DNA of 64,000 bases, taken from contig CAKSDZ010000006.1 in assembly GCA_934446365.1 (NCBI GenBank), forward strand, positions 1-64,000. The letters run 5' to 3'. Positions 10,801-18,773 of the stretch are shown piece after piece. Each line of letters opens with the position of its first letter. Positions within the stretch are counted from its first letter, which is position 1. Both the position numbers and the translations under genes were made by a program. The stretch comes from an uncultured Eubacteriales bacterium. Its GTDB lineage: Bacteria > Bacillota > Clostridia > Oscillospirales > CAG-272. A model generated the notes under the pieces. The model was not told where the DNA came from. It worked only from the letters and a program-made list of their open reading frames with translations, and ran no database searches.

Positions 10801-13800
10801 GACCGTGAAGAACGCGCTGAACCAAACGGTTTCCTATACCTATGACAGTCTTGGTCGAAAGCTGACGGCAACGGACGCGCTCGGTACGACCGCGACCTAT
10901 GCTTATGACGTGCTGGGTAGACTGCTGACGGAATCCGTGCCGCTGACGGCAAGTGACGCAAAGCTTACGAAATACGGCTACGATGCAAACGGAAACGTCA
11001 CGGAAACGCGCGTTTCCAACAACGCACCGGACGCGCCGCTGTCGTATTCCCGCACGGTATCGAGCTATGACAGCATGAACCGCCTCGTCTCTACGACAAG
11101 CTATGACGGGGAGAGCGCGGCACTTGTGAATACCTACACCTATAACGCCTACGATAAGGTGCTCACGGCAACCTCGGGCGGGAGTACGACGACCTATACC
11201 TACAATACGCGCGGAGAGCTGACCTCGGTGACGGATGCGATGGGACAGAGTGAGACATATACCTACGATAAAAACGGGAATCTGCTTACAAAGACCGACC
11301 GCAGCGGCACGACCTTCACCTATACCTATGACGGCCTCGGCCGAATCCTTACGGAGACTGCGGCAAAGGGGAACAAAACCGAGCAAAACAGCTATGCCTA
11401 TTCGTTAACGGGCGCGGTCACCTGTGAATCGAACGGCACGGCCGTGCTGACACGAAAATACGACTGTCTCGGCCGTATGATTGAGGAGACGGAAACCGCC
11501 TCGGGAATCGCGGCCGTATCCCGCTATGCTTATACCGTCACGGACGAGCGGGAGCGGTATGCGGTGGTGCGTGCCGGCACGGAGATTCTTTCGGAGGCAT
11601 ACCAGTATGACGCTCTTGGCAGATTGACGAAAGTATATGCCTCGACGGCTGAATGGAATGCAAATAACGGGGAAGACGCCGTACAGCTTCCGGCGATTTC
11701 GGGAACGCCGATATCGATTTACACCTATGATGCGAACGGAAACCGCAAGAGTGTCGAGAATGCGAACGGGACGGTGACATGCTATCGTTATAACAAGGCG
11801 AACCTTGTAACGGAGCTTTACCACATCAGAGACGATGCGGTGCAGTCGGCCTATCTCTATACCTATTATTGTGACGGAAATGTGTATACCGTGACGGAGT
11901 ATGACGCGGCGGATGAGCTTGCAGTTCCCGCAGGTCTTACCGTTCCGAATCAAATCCGAGACCCGTGGGTGGTGACGCCTACGCCAGATCCCGATCCGGA
12001 CCCTGATCCAGAACCAGAACCCGATCTGGACGCAACATATTCGCTTTGTTATTATAATAGTGTTGTGCTCACTTACCAGCTGATTCCGGCGGCGGAGGCG
12101 CCGGAGGGCGGTCTGCGCTATACGGTGGACGGCGTGGAATATTATGTGAATTTTACATCGGGAGCCAATTTAAATTATGGAGAATATGTTGGAAATATTG
12201 TAAAAAACAATAATGGCTATTCCGGTTATTTCAGGTTTGAGGAAAACATCAATCCGGAAGAGCTGCTTGAGCACCATTTGATTTTGCCGATGCCGCAGAA
12301 TCTGTCATCGCAGTCGATTTTCTATGTGTATTACGTCAAAAACGCAAGCGGCACGATTCTTCAAACGGTGGCGATGTGCGTACCGGAGGATTATGCGTAT
12401 ACGACATATACCTACGTTGCGGATGGTTTTGTTGAACTGACAGCAGGTTACAGCTTTCGTTCTCTCGCCGCGGCGGAAACGGGTGCGCAATCACAGAGCG
12501 AGCCCGCATCCATCGGCAAGCAGACGACATACGCATACGACGGCCTCGGCAGACTGATATCGGAAACGACGGTTGACGGCAGCGATACGGACGTGATAAG
12601 TTATACATATGACAGCCGCGGGAACCGCGCAACGATGACGGAAAACGGCATCGTGACGACGTATACGTATGACGCGAACAACCGGATGACGGCGGAGCAG
12701 ACGGGGCTGAACGTGAAAACGTTCACCTATGATGCGAACGGAAATCAGCTTGTGGCGCTGTATAACTTTAATCCCGCGGGAACGTATGCCTATAACCTGT
12801 TCGGCTATCAGACGAGCTACACGCCGGACAACGTGGGGTATACCTATTACACGTATCGTGCGGACGGATTGCGTCACAGCGTCGGCAGCACGGCTCATGT
12901 GTGGGACGGAACGAATATCGTTGCAGATGTGAGCGGAAGCACGGTGGCGGTGTACTTCCGCGGAATCGGACTGATTTACACGGAAGCTGCGGGCGTAAAG
13001 ACATATTATCACCAAAACGCACACGGCGACGTAATTCTGCTGACGGACGGCATGGGGAATATCCTCAAAACGTATGAGTATGATGCGTTCGGCAGGGAAT
13101 GGGATGCGCTTGACACGGACAATAACCCGTTCCGCTACTGCGGAGAATATTTCGACAAGCAGACGGAGACGGTATATCTTCGTGCGAGATATTATGACAG
13201 CGCATATGGCAGATTCACACAGCAGGACGGGTGGGAATATGTAAACTTCGGCGACCCGCTGAGCCTCAACTTGTATACGTATTGCTGGAATAACCCGGGG
13301 AATTTAGCAGATCCGACCGGATGCTGGCCTAACTGGAAAAAGCTTGCGAGCGCAGTATTGACAGTTGCGGTGGGAGTGGTTGCTCTTGCTACGGTGGTGG
13401 CCACAGGCGGGGCAGCGACACCACTTGTGGCAGCGGGATTATATGCGACAGCGGCGGCAGGGGTTGCGTGTGTTGGTTTTGGTGCTGCTGATGCGATGGA
13501 AGCAGTAACTGGCATCAATGTTGTCAAAGATGTAATGGGAGAGGATTTATATAATGTAGCCGAAATGGGCTGTATGGTAGTTGCCTCTGCCGGAACAAAT
13601 TGGATTGTTTCCAACCCTTGGTTGTTTAATAATTATTATGATAATACTACAACGCAAGCGGCCGCACAGACGCAGAGTGGCAGTCAATCATCAAATAAGG
13701 ACATAAAATTTTCTGATAAACAATCAGATTATCAATGGGAAAAACAATTATCTGAAAGAAATTGGAGCAAAGAACAAATTGTTAATGTAATCAACAATCC

Positions 13801-13975
13801 CTCTCAAATGGGAACATCAATAAATCGATACACTGGGAATGAATGCCTTGTATATTTTAATGAGAAAGGAGGTTATGTTGTTGTTGATAATGTAACGGGA
13901 AAAATTGTTCAAATAAGTCAATATGATATGTCTGATTTTATTATTGACAAGGACATAACTATATTGCCAAAATGA
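7811..13975 (+). CDS. Secreted Rhs/YD-repeat polymorphic toxin with colicin E5-like C-terminus
   Basis: Very large (2054 residues) contact-type toxin. It has a Sec signal peptide (hydrophobic core LSLMLVLATLFLLPG, cleavage after SASA), then a long array of YD/Rhs repeats (GxLxSxTYDxxG-like, about residues 640-1700). An Asp-Pro-rich linker interrupts the array at about 1388-1406. The Rhs-associated core ends in RYYDSAYGRFTQQD and the GDPLSLNLYTYCWNN boundary (to about 1837). A hydrophobic, glycine-alanine-rich pretoxin stretch follows (about 1843-1900). The last ~85 residues (RNWSKEQIVNVINNP ... GGYVVVDNVTGKIVQIS) resemble the colicin E5-type ribonuclease fold found on Rhs and CDI tips, suggesting a tRNA-cleaving toxin. 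The base composition drops sharply in this tip. AAGGAG precedes the ATG. Confidence 0.9.
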   Translation: MKMDAGKRILSLMLVLATLFLLPGVTQFTASASDALRERSKAQTREDLEQSGSLLDPADTGKLSAGEWRTGTAPSGIVSVPQNMTGGAAALTLASSGSAIPDMSSALRRSYPVFSIANSTNEYIDVNSGAVNLTYDLVEMKGVGGMDLCLSVIYNSSDSNTKEKGYTDYETTVTGYYLICGPWTEFIPLDGGNAIYIPIDENNTYTETFSTTEEVEARINQLIDDTTESEVVIGGTRYRMIAHVGVLDAGSILSYRFYSTVIDRLPHAAGKGLSAGWHFSIPYIEKIPSYDEYNTLSYTHQLLVLDTGESFNLTDYSFDETQWTSDDIIMDQTMVYPGYSFAASAESFGGKTAAHILCCKDGTKYYFDADDLCIGKEDRFGNKILYEYDSFGCLIGVRDNFGRRISVSWSGSTATVTGCDGSRAVIGSSYITCGRNETTTFTYSDVNLEFGYGMKGGSSTYVPYHILTSVAHPNGDTTVYEYNKTSAWMPDASIEYFYQIAGRYDMVSGTKKNEVSYSYSGNCRTDYSAYIIQQREQLQDGTLTAPSLWGDYGVIGDKLGMFGSYTTMVSNGSVTTEYTFNPNKRCIRSVEKIGTAEHSRVETLYMGSCVIGLYEVTYGSDGSWISAFTKKEYDFEGNVTCLQKMNAAHIVEYEESAVYGGYGFMLTHSVDGVKTVNSLSAGGKTIASVCVYEDEGETLRARTDYTYDTYGNVLTETVYILPGMESYVTTYSYTDNMSRDPGVDLDGLFCTSVTVSGLKDADGAAKENLTTVIKYDVAGRETYRMDAAGNVTTYTYDIRGRLTRTDYPDGTYETASYNISQNTVTERNRAGYILIYAYDGLGNLLTVTESGATGKVLEARTYDSRGRLSSVSNASGTAAFHTQNYAYDAFDRVVSSYIYDENDVMLAGETYAYDVVTLNGAVYHKTTKTVLGDTDAPSVVTVEYTDRYGRTARTARIFAGAELAKSYTYDMRGNLLTETDEKGSVTRYTYDFAGRVLTVKNALNQTVSYTYDSLGRKLTATDALGTTATYAYDVLGRLLTESVPLTASDAKLTKYGYDANGNVTETRVSNNAPDAPLSYSRTVSSYDSMNRLVSTTSYDGESAALVNTYTYNAYDKVLTATSGGSTTTYTYNTRGELTSVTDAMGQSETYTYDKNGNLLTKTDRSGTTFTYTYDGLGRILTETAAKGNKTEQNSYAYSLTGAVTCESNGTAVLTRKYDCLGRMIEETETASGIAAVSRYAYTVTDERERYAVVRAGTEILSEAYQYDALGRLTKVYASTAEWNANNGEDAVQLPAISGTPISIYTYDANGNRKSVENANGTVTCYRYNKANLVTELYHIRDDAVQSAYLYTYYCDGNVYTVTEYDAADELAVPAGLTVPNQIRDPWVVTPTPDPDPDPDPEPEPDLDATYSLCYYNSVVLTYQLIPAAEAPEGGLRYTVDGVEYYVNFTSGANLNYGEYVGNIVKNNNGYSGYFRFEENINPEELLEHHLILPMPQNLSSQSIFYVYYVKNASGTILQTVAMCVPEDYAYTTYTYVADGFVELTAGYSFRSLAAAETGAQSQSEPASIGKQTTYAYDGLGRLISETTVDGSDTDVISYTYDSRGNRATMTENGIVTTYTYDANNRMTAEQTGLNVKTFTYDANGNQLVALYNFNPAGTYAYNLFGYQTSYTPDNVGYTYYTYRADGLRHSVGSTAHVWDGTNIVADVSGSTVAVYFRGIGLIYTEAAGVKTYYHQNAHGDVILLTDGMGNILKTYEYDAFGREWDALDTDNNPFRYCGEYFDKQTETVYLRARYYDSAYGRFTQQDGWEYVNFGDPLSLNLYTYCWNNPGNLADPTGCWPNWKKLASAVLTVAVGVVALATVVATGGAATPLVAAGLYATAAAGVACVGFGAADAMEAVTGINVVKDVMGEDLYNVAEMGCMVVASAGTNWIVSNPWLFNNYYDNTTTQAAAQTQSGSQSSNKDIKFSDKQSDYQWEKQLSERNWSKEQIVNVINNPSQMGTSINRYTGNECLVYFNEKGGYVVVDNVTGKIVQISQYDMSDFIIDKDITILPK

Positions 13976-14451
13976 ATAATTATACTATCTCTGACAAATT
14001 ATTGACGATGGTAAAAAAAGATAATAATCTATCTAATGAAATATTCTGTTATAATAAAAAGATTCTTTTTAGTTTATTTTTCATTGAAAAATATATAAAT
14101 GTTATTGATTATAACTTTACGAGCGATATTGCTATTGTTCCTTATATTATATCTGATTATGGAATTCTTGAAATATATGATTATTCAATGAATATGTTAA
14201 TTACTGGAAAAATTCATTCATTAGAAGAAATTGTTTATCGTGTTACTGATGGCATAAATATAAATAAGTTAAGTAATGAGGCCATAAGTATAATAAAAAA
14301 TACGAATTATGAGATTTTATTATCAGATAAAAAAAGGAGCATAGACAACATACTTCAATATATACAGTTTATGAAAAAAATTGAAATGGAAATGCTTTCG
14401 TGTAAATTATTAGATCGAAGAGGAAGATTTTATTACGAATTTCGTGAATAG
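13972..14451 (+). CDS. Putative immunity protein for the Rhs E5-like toxin
   Basis: No family recognised. The 159-residue protein starts at an ATG overlapping the toxin stop codon by 4 bp (ATGA), implying translational coupling. It is strongly AT-rich like the toxin tip and unlike the GC-richer Rhs core. It lacks a signal peptide or membrane segment, as expected for a cytoplasmic antitoxin that binds a nuclease. Its position directly after a polymorphic toxin and before a terminator is the main evidence for an immunity role; sequence alone does not prove it. Confidence 0.7.
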   Translation: MNNYTISDKLLTMVKKDNNLSNEIFCYNKKILFSLFFIEKYINVIDYNFTSDIAIVPYIISDYGILEIYDYSMNMLITGKIHSLEEIVYRVTDGININKLSNEAISIIKNTNYEILLSDKKRSIDNILQYIQFMKKIEMEMLSCKLLDRRGRFYYEFRE

Positions 14452-14465
14452 GGCATAAATTCAAT

Positions 14466-14501
14466 AGAGAAAGAGCCTGCCAAGTGGCAGGCTCTTTCTC
14501 T
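14466..14501 (+). terminator. Strong terminator of the toxin-immunity unit
   Basis: A 16-bp perfect stem (AGAGAAAGAGCCTGCC / GGCAGGCTCTTTCTCT) with a 4-nt loop lies 15 bp after the immunity gene. The same hairpin recurs after the second immunity gene. Confidence 0.85.
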
Positions 14502-14605
14502 TGAAATCAGTTGAGTGATGATAATGGAGTTTATCATTGCAAAGCTATTATATACTAAAATTTTCCATTTGTCAATGTAAATCAGGAAATTTTTGTAATA
14601 TTTTT
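14466..14605 (+). repeat. 3' flanking repeat of Rhs tip cassette, copy 1
   Basis: About 140 bp starting with the terminator hairpin and running to a GGAAATTTTTGTAATATTTT end. It is repeated with few differences at 16358-16497. The rest of the stretch 14606-14711 is AT-rich, with no gene recognised. Confidence 0.88.
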
Positions 14606-14711
14606 CTGAAAAATATCAAAATCATGTTGAGTAGTAAAAATGAAAATCAAATATTGACAAAATATATCCAAATATGGTATATTGAATATGACAATATTTT
14701 GCAGCTAATAC

Positions 14712-15626
14712 ATGAGTTGGGACGTGATTATCGTAAAGAATGTTAAAAGAAGCTTTTTGATATTCTATATCCTGATTTACACGGAAACTGCGGGCGTAAA
14801 GACATATTATCACCAAAATGCGCATGGCGACGTGATTCTGCTGACGGACGGCATGGGGAATATCCTCAAAACGTATGAGTATGATGCGTTCGGCCGCGAG
14901 TGGGATGCGCTTGACACGGACAACAACCCGTTCCGTTACTGTGGGGAGTATTTCGACAAGCAGACGGAGACGGTATATCTGCGTGCGAGATATTATGACA
15001 GCGCATATGGCAGATTCACACAGCAGGACGGGTGGGAATATGTAAACTTCGGCGACCCGCTGAGCCTGAACTTGTATACGTATTGCTGGAATAATCCGGT
15101 TATGTATGCGGATCCGAGCGGAAACGATGCTATATACGTTGTTGACTATGATTACAATTCAGGTGTTCCTGTTGTAGGACATGCGATTGTGTTGATAGAG
15201 GTTGCAGACGGTAGCTGGTATGAGATAGAATTCACAGGTGCTAATAAGAAAGAGGCTCAGATCTATATAGAAAATAAAGGAAATGATCTTGACATAATTT
15301 TAACAGATGAAAGATATAATAATCGTATATATATTGAAGGAGATTTTACAAAAAGCTATGAATATGCAGTAGAATGTTATAATGAAGATAAGTATTATGG
15401 TGGTTACAATCTCTTTGGCAATAACTGTCTGCATTTTGTACAATCTGTGCTTCGAGAAGGAGAGGCTAATGATAAAGTAGTGCAAGAATATCTTCAAAAT
15501 AGCAAAACGATTATCCCTTCTGTATTTTATAAGTCACTTAAAAAAATAGCTCCAAAAGATAAAGTCAATCATAGATATTATGAAAGAGTAAGAGAGTTAT
15601 TAGAAAAATATAGGGGAGGTCGATGA
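14712..15626 (+). CDS. Displaced (orphan) Rhs tip with papain-like cysteine-protease-type toxin
   Basis: A 304-residue frame whose residues ~21-137 duplicate the end of the big Rhs protein (352 bp at 14772-15123 against 12971-13322) but lack everything upstream. There is no signal peptide and no good ribosome binding site at the ATG, so it is probably silent where it stands. After the PSG boundary the tip differs from the main one. It has VVGHAIVLIEVADGSWYEIEF and, later, NLFGNNCLHFVQSVL. This His ... Asn-Cys order is typical of permuted NlpC/P60 or LRAT-like cysteine hydrolases, but the exact family and substrate are not certain. Confidence 0.8.
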   Translation: MSWDVIIVKNVKRSFLIFYILIYTETAGVKTYYHQNAHGDVILLTDGMGNILKTYEYDAFGREWDALDTDNNPFRYCGEYFDKQTETVYLRARYYDSAYGRFTQQDGWEYVNFGDPLSLNLYTYCWNNPVMYADPSGNDAIYVVDYDYNSGVPVVGHAIVLIEVADGSWYEIEFTGANKKEAQIYIENKGNDLDIILTDERYNNRIYIEGDFTKSYEYAVECYNEDKYYGGYNLFGNNCLHFVQSVLREGEANDKVVQEYLQNSKTIIPSVFYKSLKKIAPKDKVNHRYYERVRELLEKYRGGR

Positions 15627-15627
15627 A

Positions 15628-16290
15628 ATGGCTAAATCACATAAAGCATTTTGGAAAGCCTTGCTGATAATCTTAATTGTTATTTTTTGCCTTTTCATTT
15701 GGATTTTTTGTGAATTTCGTTCTCTAAATTATAAATATGAATATCATGACGGATTGCTCTACATATTTTATCAGGAAAACATTTATAAGGAGACAAATGA
15801 AAACTGGTATGGTGAATACAGTGAAAATGATTATACCAAAAATTATAATGTTGCCTATCAAAAAATTGGGTTCTCATATAATTTTTTGTGGTATAATCCT
15901 ATATTAACAGATAATCCAGATGATCCAGATTTTCTTTTTGTTCCCCGTGGACATCATGTTCTTTTTAATGAGGATTTTAATCCAAATGAGCAAATTATGT
16001 CGCTCTATTTTCTCGGAGAACCGAAAAAAGAATGTGATTTTACTTTTAGTGATTTATTAAAAGAAGCAACAGATATCAATTCGCATAATATATCAAACTG
16101 GAATGAAAATTCATTTTATGTTAAATCATATATGAAAGCCCATCCTTTTATAACAAGAACTTTTTATGTCATTTATTATGAAGGACAATACTATATCGAT
16201 TTCAAAGATTTAGACCATGACATTATATATAGAATGAATGTAGAATATATAGAAAAATTTTGTTCATTTTATAATATAAACTTTGACTAG
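15628..16290 (+). CDS. Putative membrane-anchored immunity protein of the orphan toxin
   Basis: A 220-residue protein with one N-terminal transmembrane segment (AFWKALLIILIVIFCLFIWI, about residues 7-26), then an extracytoplasmic domain rich in Tyr, Asp and Asn. No family recognised. The ATG is 1 bp beyond the toxin stop, with GGGAGG just upstream, so the two are co-translated. An immunity protein anchored outside the membrane would suit a toxin acting at the envelope; that is inference from topology. AT-rich like the toxin tip. Confidence 0.65.
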   Translation: MAKSHKAFWKALLIILIVIFCLFIWIFCEFRSLNYKYEYHDGLLYIFYQENIYKETNENWYGEYSENDYTKNYNVAYQKIGFSYNFLWYNPILTDNPDDPDFLFVPRGHHVLFNEDFNPNEQIMSLYFLGEPKKECDFTFSDLLKEATDINSHNISNWNENSFYVKSYMKAHPFITRTFYVIYYEGQYYIDFKDLDHDIIYRMNVEYIEKFCSFYNINFD

Positions 16291-16357
16291 TCATGAATTG
16301 TGTTAGGACTGTCAAAGATAATATTTTAGTTTTATAAGCATAATGTCAGTGAAGAAT

Positions 16358-16497
16358 AGAGAAAGAGCCTGCCAAATTGGCAGGCTCTTTCCCTTGAAAT
16401 CAGTTGAGTTATGATAATGGAGTTTATCATTGCGAGAGTATTATATACTAAAATTTTCCATTTGTCAACACGAATCAGGAAATTTTTGTAATATTTT
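16358..16497 (+). repeat. 3' flanking repeat of Rhs tip cassette, copy 2, including a terminator
   Basis: Second copy of the 140-bp element. The terminator stem is 16358-16373/16379-16394. The loop differs by length, and downstream positions differ at a few scattered bases. Together with the duplicated Rhs core it brackets the orphan cassette, giving homology arms on both sides. Confidence 0.88.
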
Positions 16498-16567
16498 AAA
16501 AATATGTAAATTTTATGAGGGTGATAAATAAGCGAATGTGGATGCATTCTGCTAAATGTCCGCTTTT

Positions 16568-16903
16568 TTAGCCAATGGCTGCTTTATACTCTTCGCCCCA
16601 ATTCCACATGGCGTCAAGAATCGGCTTTAAGCTCTGTCCCAGCTCGGTGAGAGAATATTCCACTCTTGGCGGTACTTCCGCATATACCTTGCGGTTGACA
16701 AGCCCGCTTTTTTCCATATCCCGAAGCTGCGCGGTCAGGACCTTTTGCGATACGCTGCCGATGGATTTTTTCAGTTCGCCGAAACGCTTGGTTCCCGGCA
16801 TCAGGTCACGCAGTATCAATACCTTCCACTTGTCACCAATCAGAGTTAGCGTAGTTTCGACAGGACACGCTGGCAGCTTGAACGCGGGCTTCTGTTCGCT
16901 CAT
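16568..16903 (-). CDS. HxlR-family winged-helix regulator
   Basis: Redox or aldehyde-responsive MarR-like repressor family. The HxlR pattern is clear: CPVETTLTLIGDKWKVLILRDL, then RFGELKKSIGSVSQKVLTAQLRDME and YSLTELGQSLKPIL. The Cys at the start of the domain (ACPVE) is the conserved sensing position in this family. AGGAGG is 9 nt from the ATG at 16903, better than the ATG 6 bp upstream. It diverges from a small NAD(P)-binding reductase, the usual arrangement for HxlR and its target. Confidence 0.92.
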   Translation of the reverse strand: MSEQKPAFKLPACPVETTLTLIGDKWKVLILRDLMPGTKRFGELKKSIGSVSQKVLTAQLRDMEKSGLVNRKVYAEVPPRVEYSLTELGQSLKPILDAMWNWGEEYKAAIG

Positions 16904-17059
16904 AATCATGTGCCTCCTTATAATAGTATCTAAAAGTGCCTAACATGCAAATTATATCATATGGCTGTTGAAAAAGTCAACATTTACAAGAGAATAAAAG
17001 TATTTTAAAAAAATTTTTATTAGCTTGAAAGCGGCGAAAACCTTTATATATACACAAAT

Positions 17060-17100
17060 GTTTCCTTTTGGTAACCGCCCAATCGTTTCCTTTCAGTAAC
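17060..17100. promoter_or_regulatory. Tandem dyad, probable HxlR operator
   Basis: Two near-identical 16-mers, GTTTCCTTTTGGTAAC (17060-17075) and GTTTCCTTTCAGTAAC (17085-17100), start 25 bp apart in the divergent intergenic region. Each is an imperfect dyad (GTTTCC/GGTAAC). Confidence 0.6.
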
Positions 17101-17246
17101 TACGCCACAATAAAGTGCTTACTTTACAAAAGAAATATACCGGAGTATCATTTAGACAGAGCTCACGGAGAACGGCCGCTCCGAGACTTGATGTTTATGA
17201 AAAATATTCGGAATCGACCGAACTGTCATTCAAGGAGGAATTTATA

Positions 17247-17876
17247 ATGAAAATCGCAGTTATTTGTGCAAACGGGAGAGCAGGCAGACTTATTGTAAAG
17301 GAAGCGGTAAGCAGAGGGTTGGATGTGACCGCCGTGGTGCGCGAAGAAAATCAAACGGTGGCGCAGCAGGTGCTGAAAAAAGATTTGTTTGATCTGACAG
17401 CCGCCGATTTAAACGGCTTTGATGTTGTCATTGATGCATTTGGCGCTTGGACGGAGGATACGCTTTATCAGCACAGCACCTCATTGAAGCATCTGTGCGA
17501 TATCCTTTCCGGTTCAGACGCACGGTTGCTGGTTGTCGGCGGCGCGGGAAGCTTGTATGTGAATCCTGAACACACCGCTTGTGTATCGGACGGACCGGAT
17601 TTTCCCCCTCAGTTTTTACCGCTTGCGAAGGCTCAGGGCAAAGCGCTTTCGGAACTTCGTCAGAGAAACGATGTAAAGTGGACGTTTATCAGCCCTGCCG
17701 CAGATTTTAGAGCGGACGGCGAGCGTACCGGAAGCTATATCCTCGGAGGCGAAGAGCTGACGCTCAATTCCAAGGGAGAAAGCGTCATCAGCTACTCCGA
17801 TTATGCGGTCGCCATGATTGACGAAGCTGTGAGCGGCAATCATATTCGGAAACGCATCAGCGTGGTGGCCGAATAA
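17247..17876 (+). CDS. NmrA-like/atypical SDR NAD(P)-binding oxidoreductase
   Basis: A 209-residue Rossmann protein. It has an N-terminal nucleotide loop CANGRAGRLIVKEAV (the GxxGxxG-like motif of atypical short-chain dehydrogenases), a DVVIDAFGAW strand, and a VVGGAGSLYV segment typical of NmrA/NADH-flavin-reductase-like proteins. I chose the ATG at 17247 because AAGGAGG lies just upstream and the Rossmann fold begins there; the longer frame adds an unrelated extension. Divergent from the HxlR gene, which probably represses it in response to electrophile or disulfide stress. Confidence 0.88.
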   Translation: MKIAVICANGRAGRLIVKEAVSRGLDVTAVVREENQTVAQQVLKKDLFDLTAADLNGFDVVIDAFGAWTEDTLYQHSTSLKHLCDILSGSDARLLVVGGAGSLYVNPEHTACVSDGPDFPPQFLPLAKAQGKALSELRQRNDVKWTFISPAADFRADGERTGSYILGGEELTLNSKGESVISYSDYAVAMIDEAVSGNHIRKRISVVAE

Positions 17877-17906
17877 GAACATAAGCACAGAAAAGGAGAA
17901 TTTATC

Positions 17907-18701
17907 ATGAATAAAAATACATTTACAACTGTTAAGCTTACAAAAGGCGAAATGAACATTTATGACTTCGGCAGCGTAAAGCTGCATGCGTATAAGACGA
18001 ATGATTTTCTCGACGATGAAGTATTCGTAGTTGAAAAAAACGGCAAGGCCGTTGTCATCGAATCCCCTTGTTTTTTTGATAATTGCGAAGAGCTCGAACG
18101 ATATCTCAAGGATATTGCGGTTGAAGGCATGCTTATCGCGTATCACGGTGCAGGTGCGGCATTCCTGCCGGAGGTTCCGAAATATGCTACGCAAAATGCC
18201 GTGGACTATTCTGAAAACGGCGGAGGCAGGGCATTGATCGATCGGTTTGCCGGAGCGTTCGGCGAAAGCTTTGACAGTTCCATCCATAAGATTACCAATG
18301 TAATCGGCGAGGGTAAGCTGACAATCGGAGGGATTGATTTTGTCATTAAGCAGACGGCCGAAGCGTTTGATGTCGAAATTCCTGAAATAAATGCGGTATA
18401 TACGCATATGCTCGGTCATGACTGCCATTCTATCGTCGCGGGGAGCGCTCATGCCGATGCGATGATTGCACAGCTGAAAGCGTATATCGAAAGAGGCTAC
18501 GATTTGATTTTGACCTCTCATTATACGCCCGAGGATTTAAAAGACGCCAAAGATAAGATTGCCTATATCGAAAATCTGAAAGCGATCGCCGCAGGCTGCG
18601 CAAATGCGGAGGAATTTAAATCGGAGGTGCAAAGGCGGTATCCTGCTTACAGCGGAGAGAATTATTTGGATATGACGGCAGGATTCTTTTTTGCCGAATG
18701 A
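17907..18701 (+). CDS. Degenerate metallo-beta-lactamase-like protein
   Basis: 264 residues. The layout (FLDDEVFVVEKNGKAVVIESP, then alternating strands, then LILTSHYTPEDLKDAKDKIAYIENL) recalls the MBL-fold hydrolases. The canonical HxHxDH zinc motif is missing; the corresponding loop reads AYHGAGAAFLPEVPKY. Metal-dependent activity is therefore doubtful. It follows the reductase by 30 bp with an AAAGGAG site and is probably in the same HxlR-controlled unit. Confidence 0.55.
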   Translation: MNKNTFTTVKLTKGEMNIYDFGSVKLHAYKTNDFLDDEVFVVEKNGKAVVIESPCFFDNCEELERYLKDIAVEGMLIAYHGAGAAFLPEVPKYATQNAVDYSENGGGRALIDRFAGAFGESFDSSIHKITNVIGEGKLTIGGIDFVIKQTAEAFDVEIPEINAVYTHMLGHDCHSIVAGSAHADAMIAQLKAYIERGYDLILTSHYTPEDLKDAKDKIAYIENLKAIAAGCANAEEFKSEVQRRYPAYSGENYLDMTAGFFFAE

Positions 18702-18707
18702 AAAAGG

Positions 18708-18737
18708 AGCAGGGCTGTCGTTTTCGACAGTCCTGCT
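18708..18737 (+). other. Intercistronic hairpin
   Basis: AGCAGGGCTGTCG-tttt-CGACAGTCCTGCT (13-bp stem with one G-T pair), between the MBL-like gene and the macrodomain gene. No T-run follows, so it may stabilise mRNA ends or be a weak terminator. Confidence 0.6.
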
Positions 18738-18773
18738 TATGACGGAGCACGGAACGAACGAGAGGAAAGAGAA

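Noticed and set aside
9647..11386. 579-codon minus-strand frame inside rhs
   Set aside because: Shadow of the repetitive Rhs coding sequence; no start signal and no protein family pattern.
14466..14605. Insertion-sequence ends flanking the orphan rhs tip
   Set aside because: The two 140-bp copies are direct, start with the same terminator and carry no transposase or terminal inverted repeats; they look like shared cassette 3' ends.
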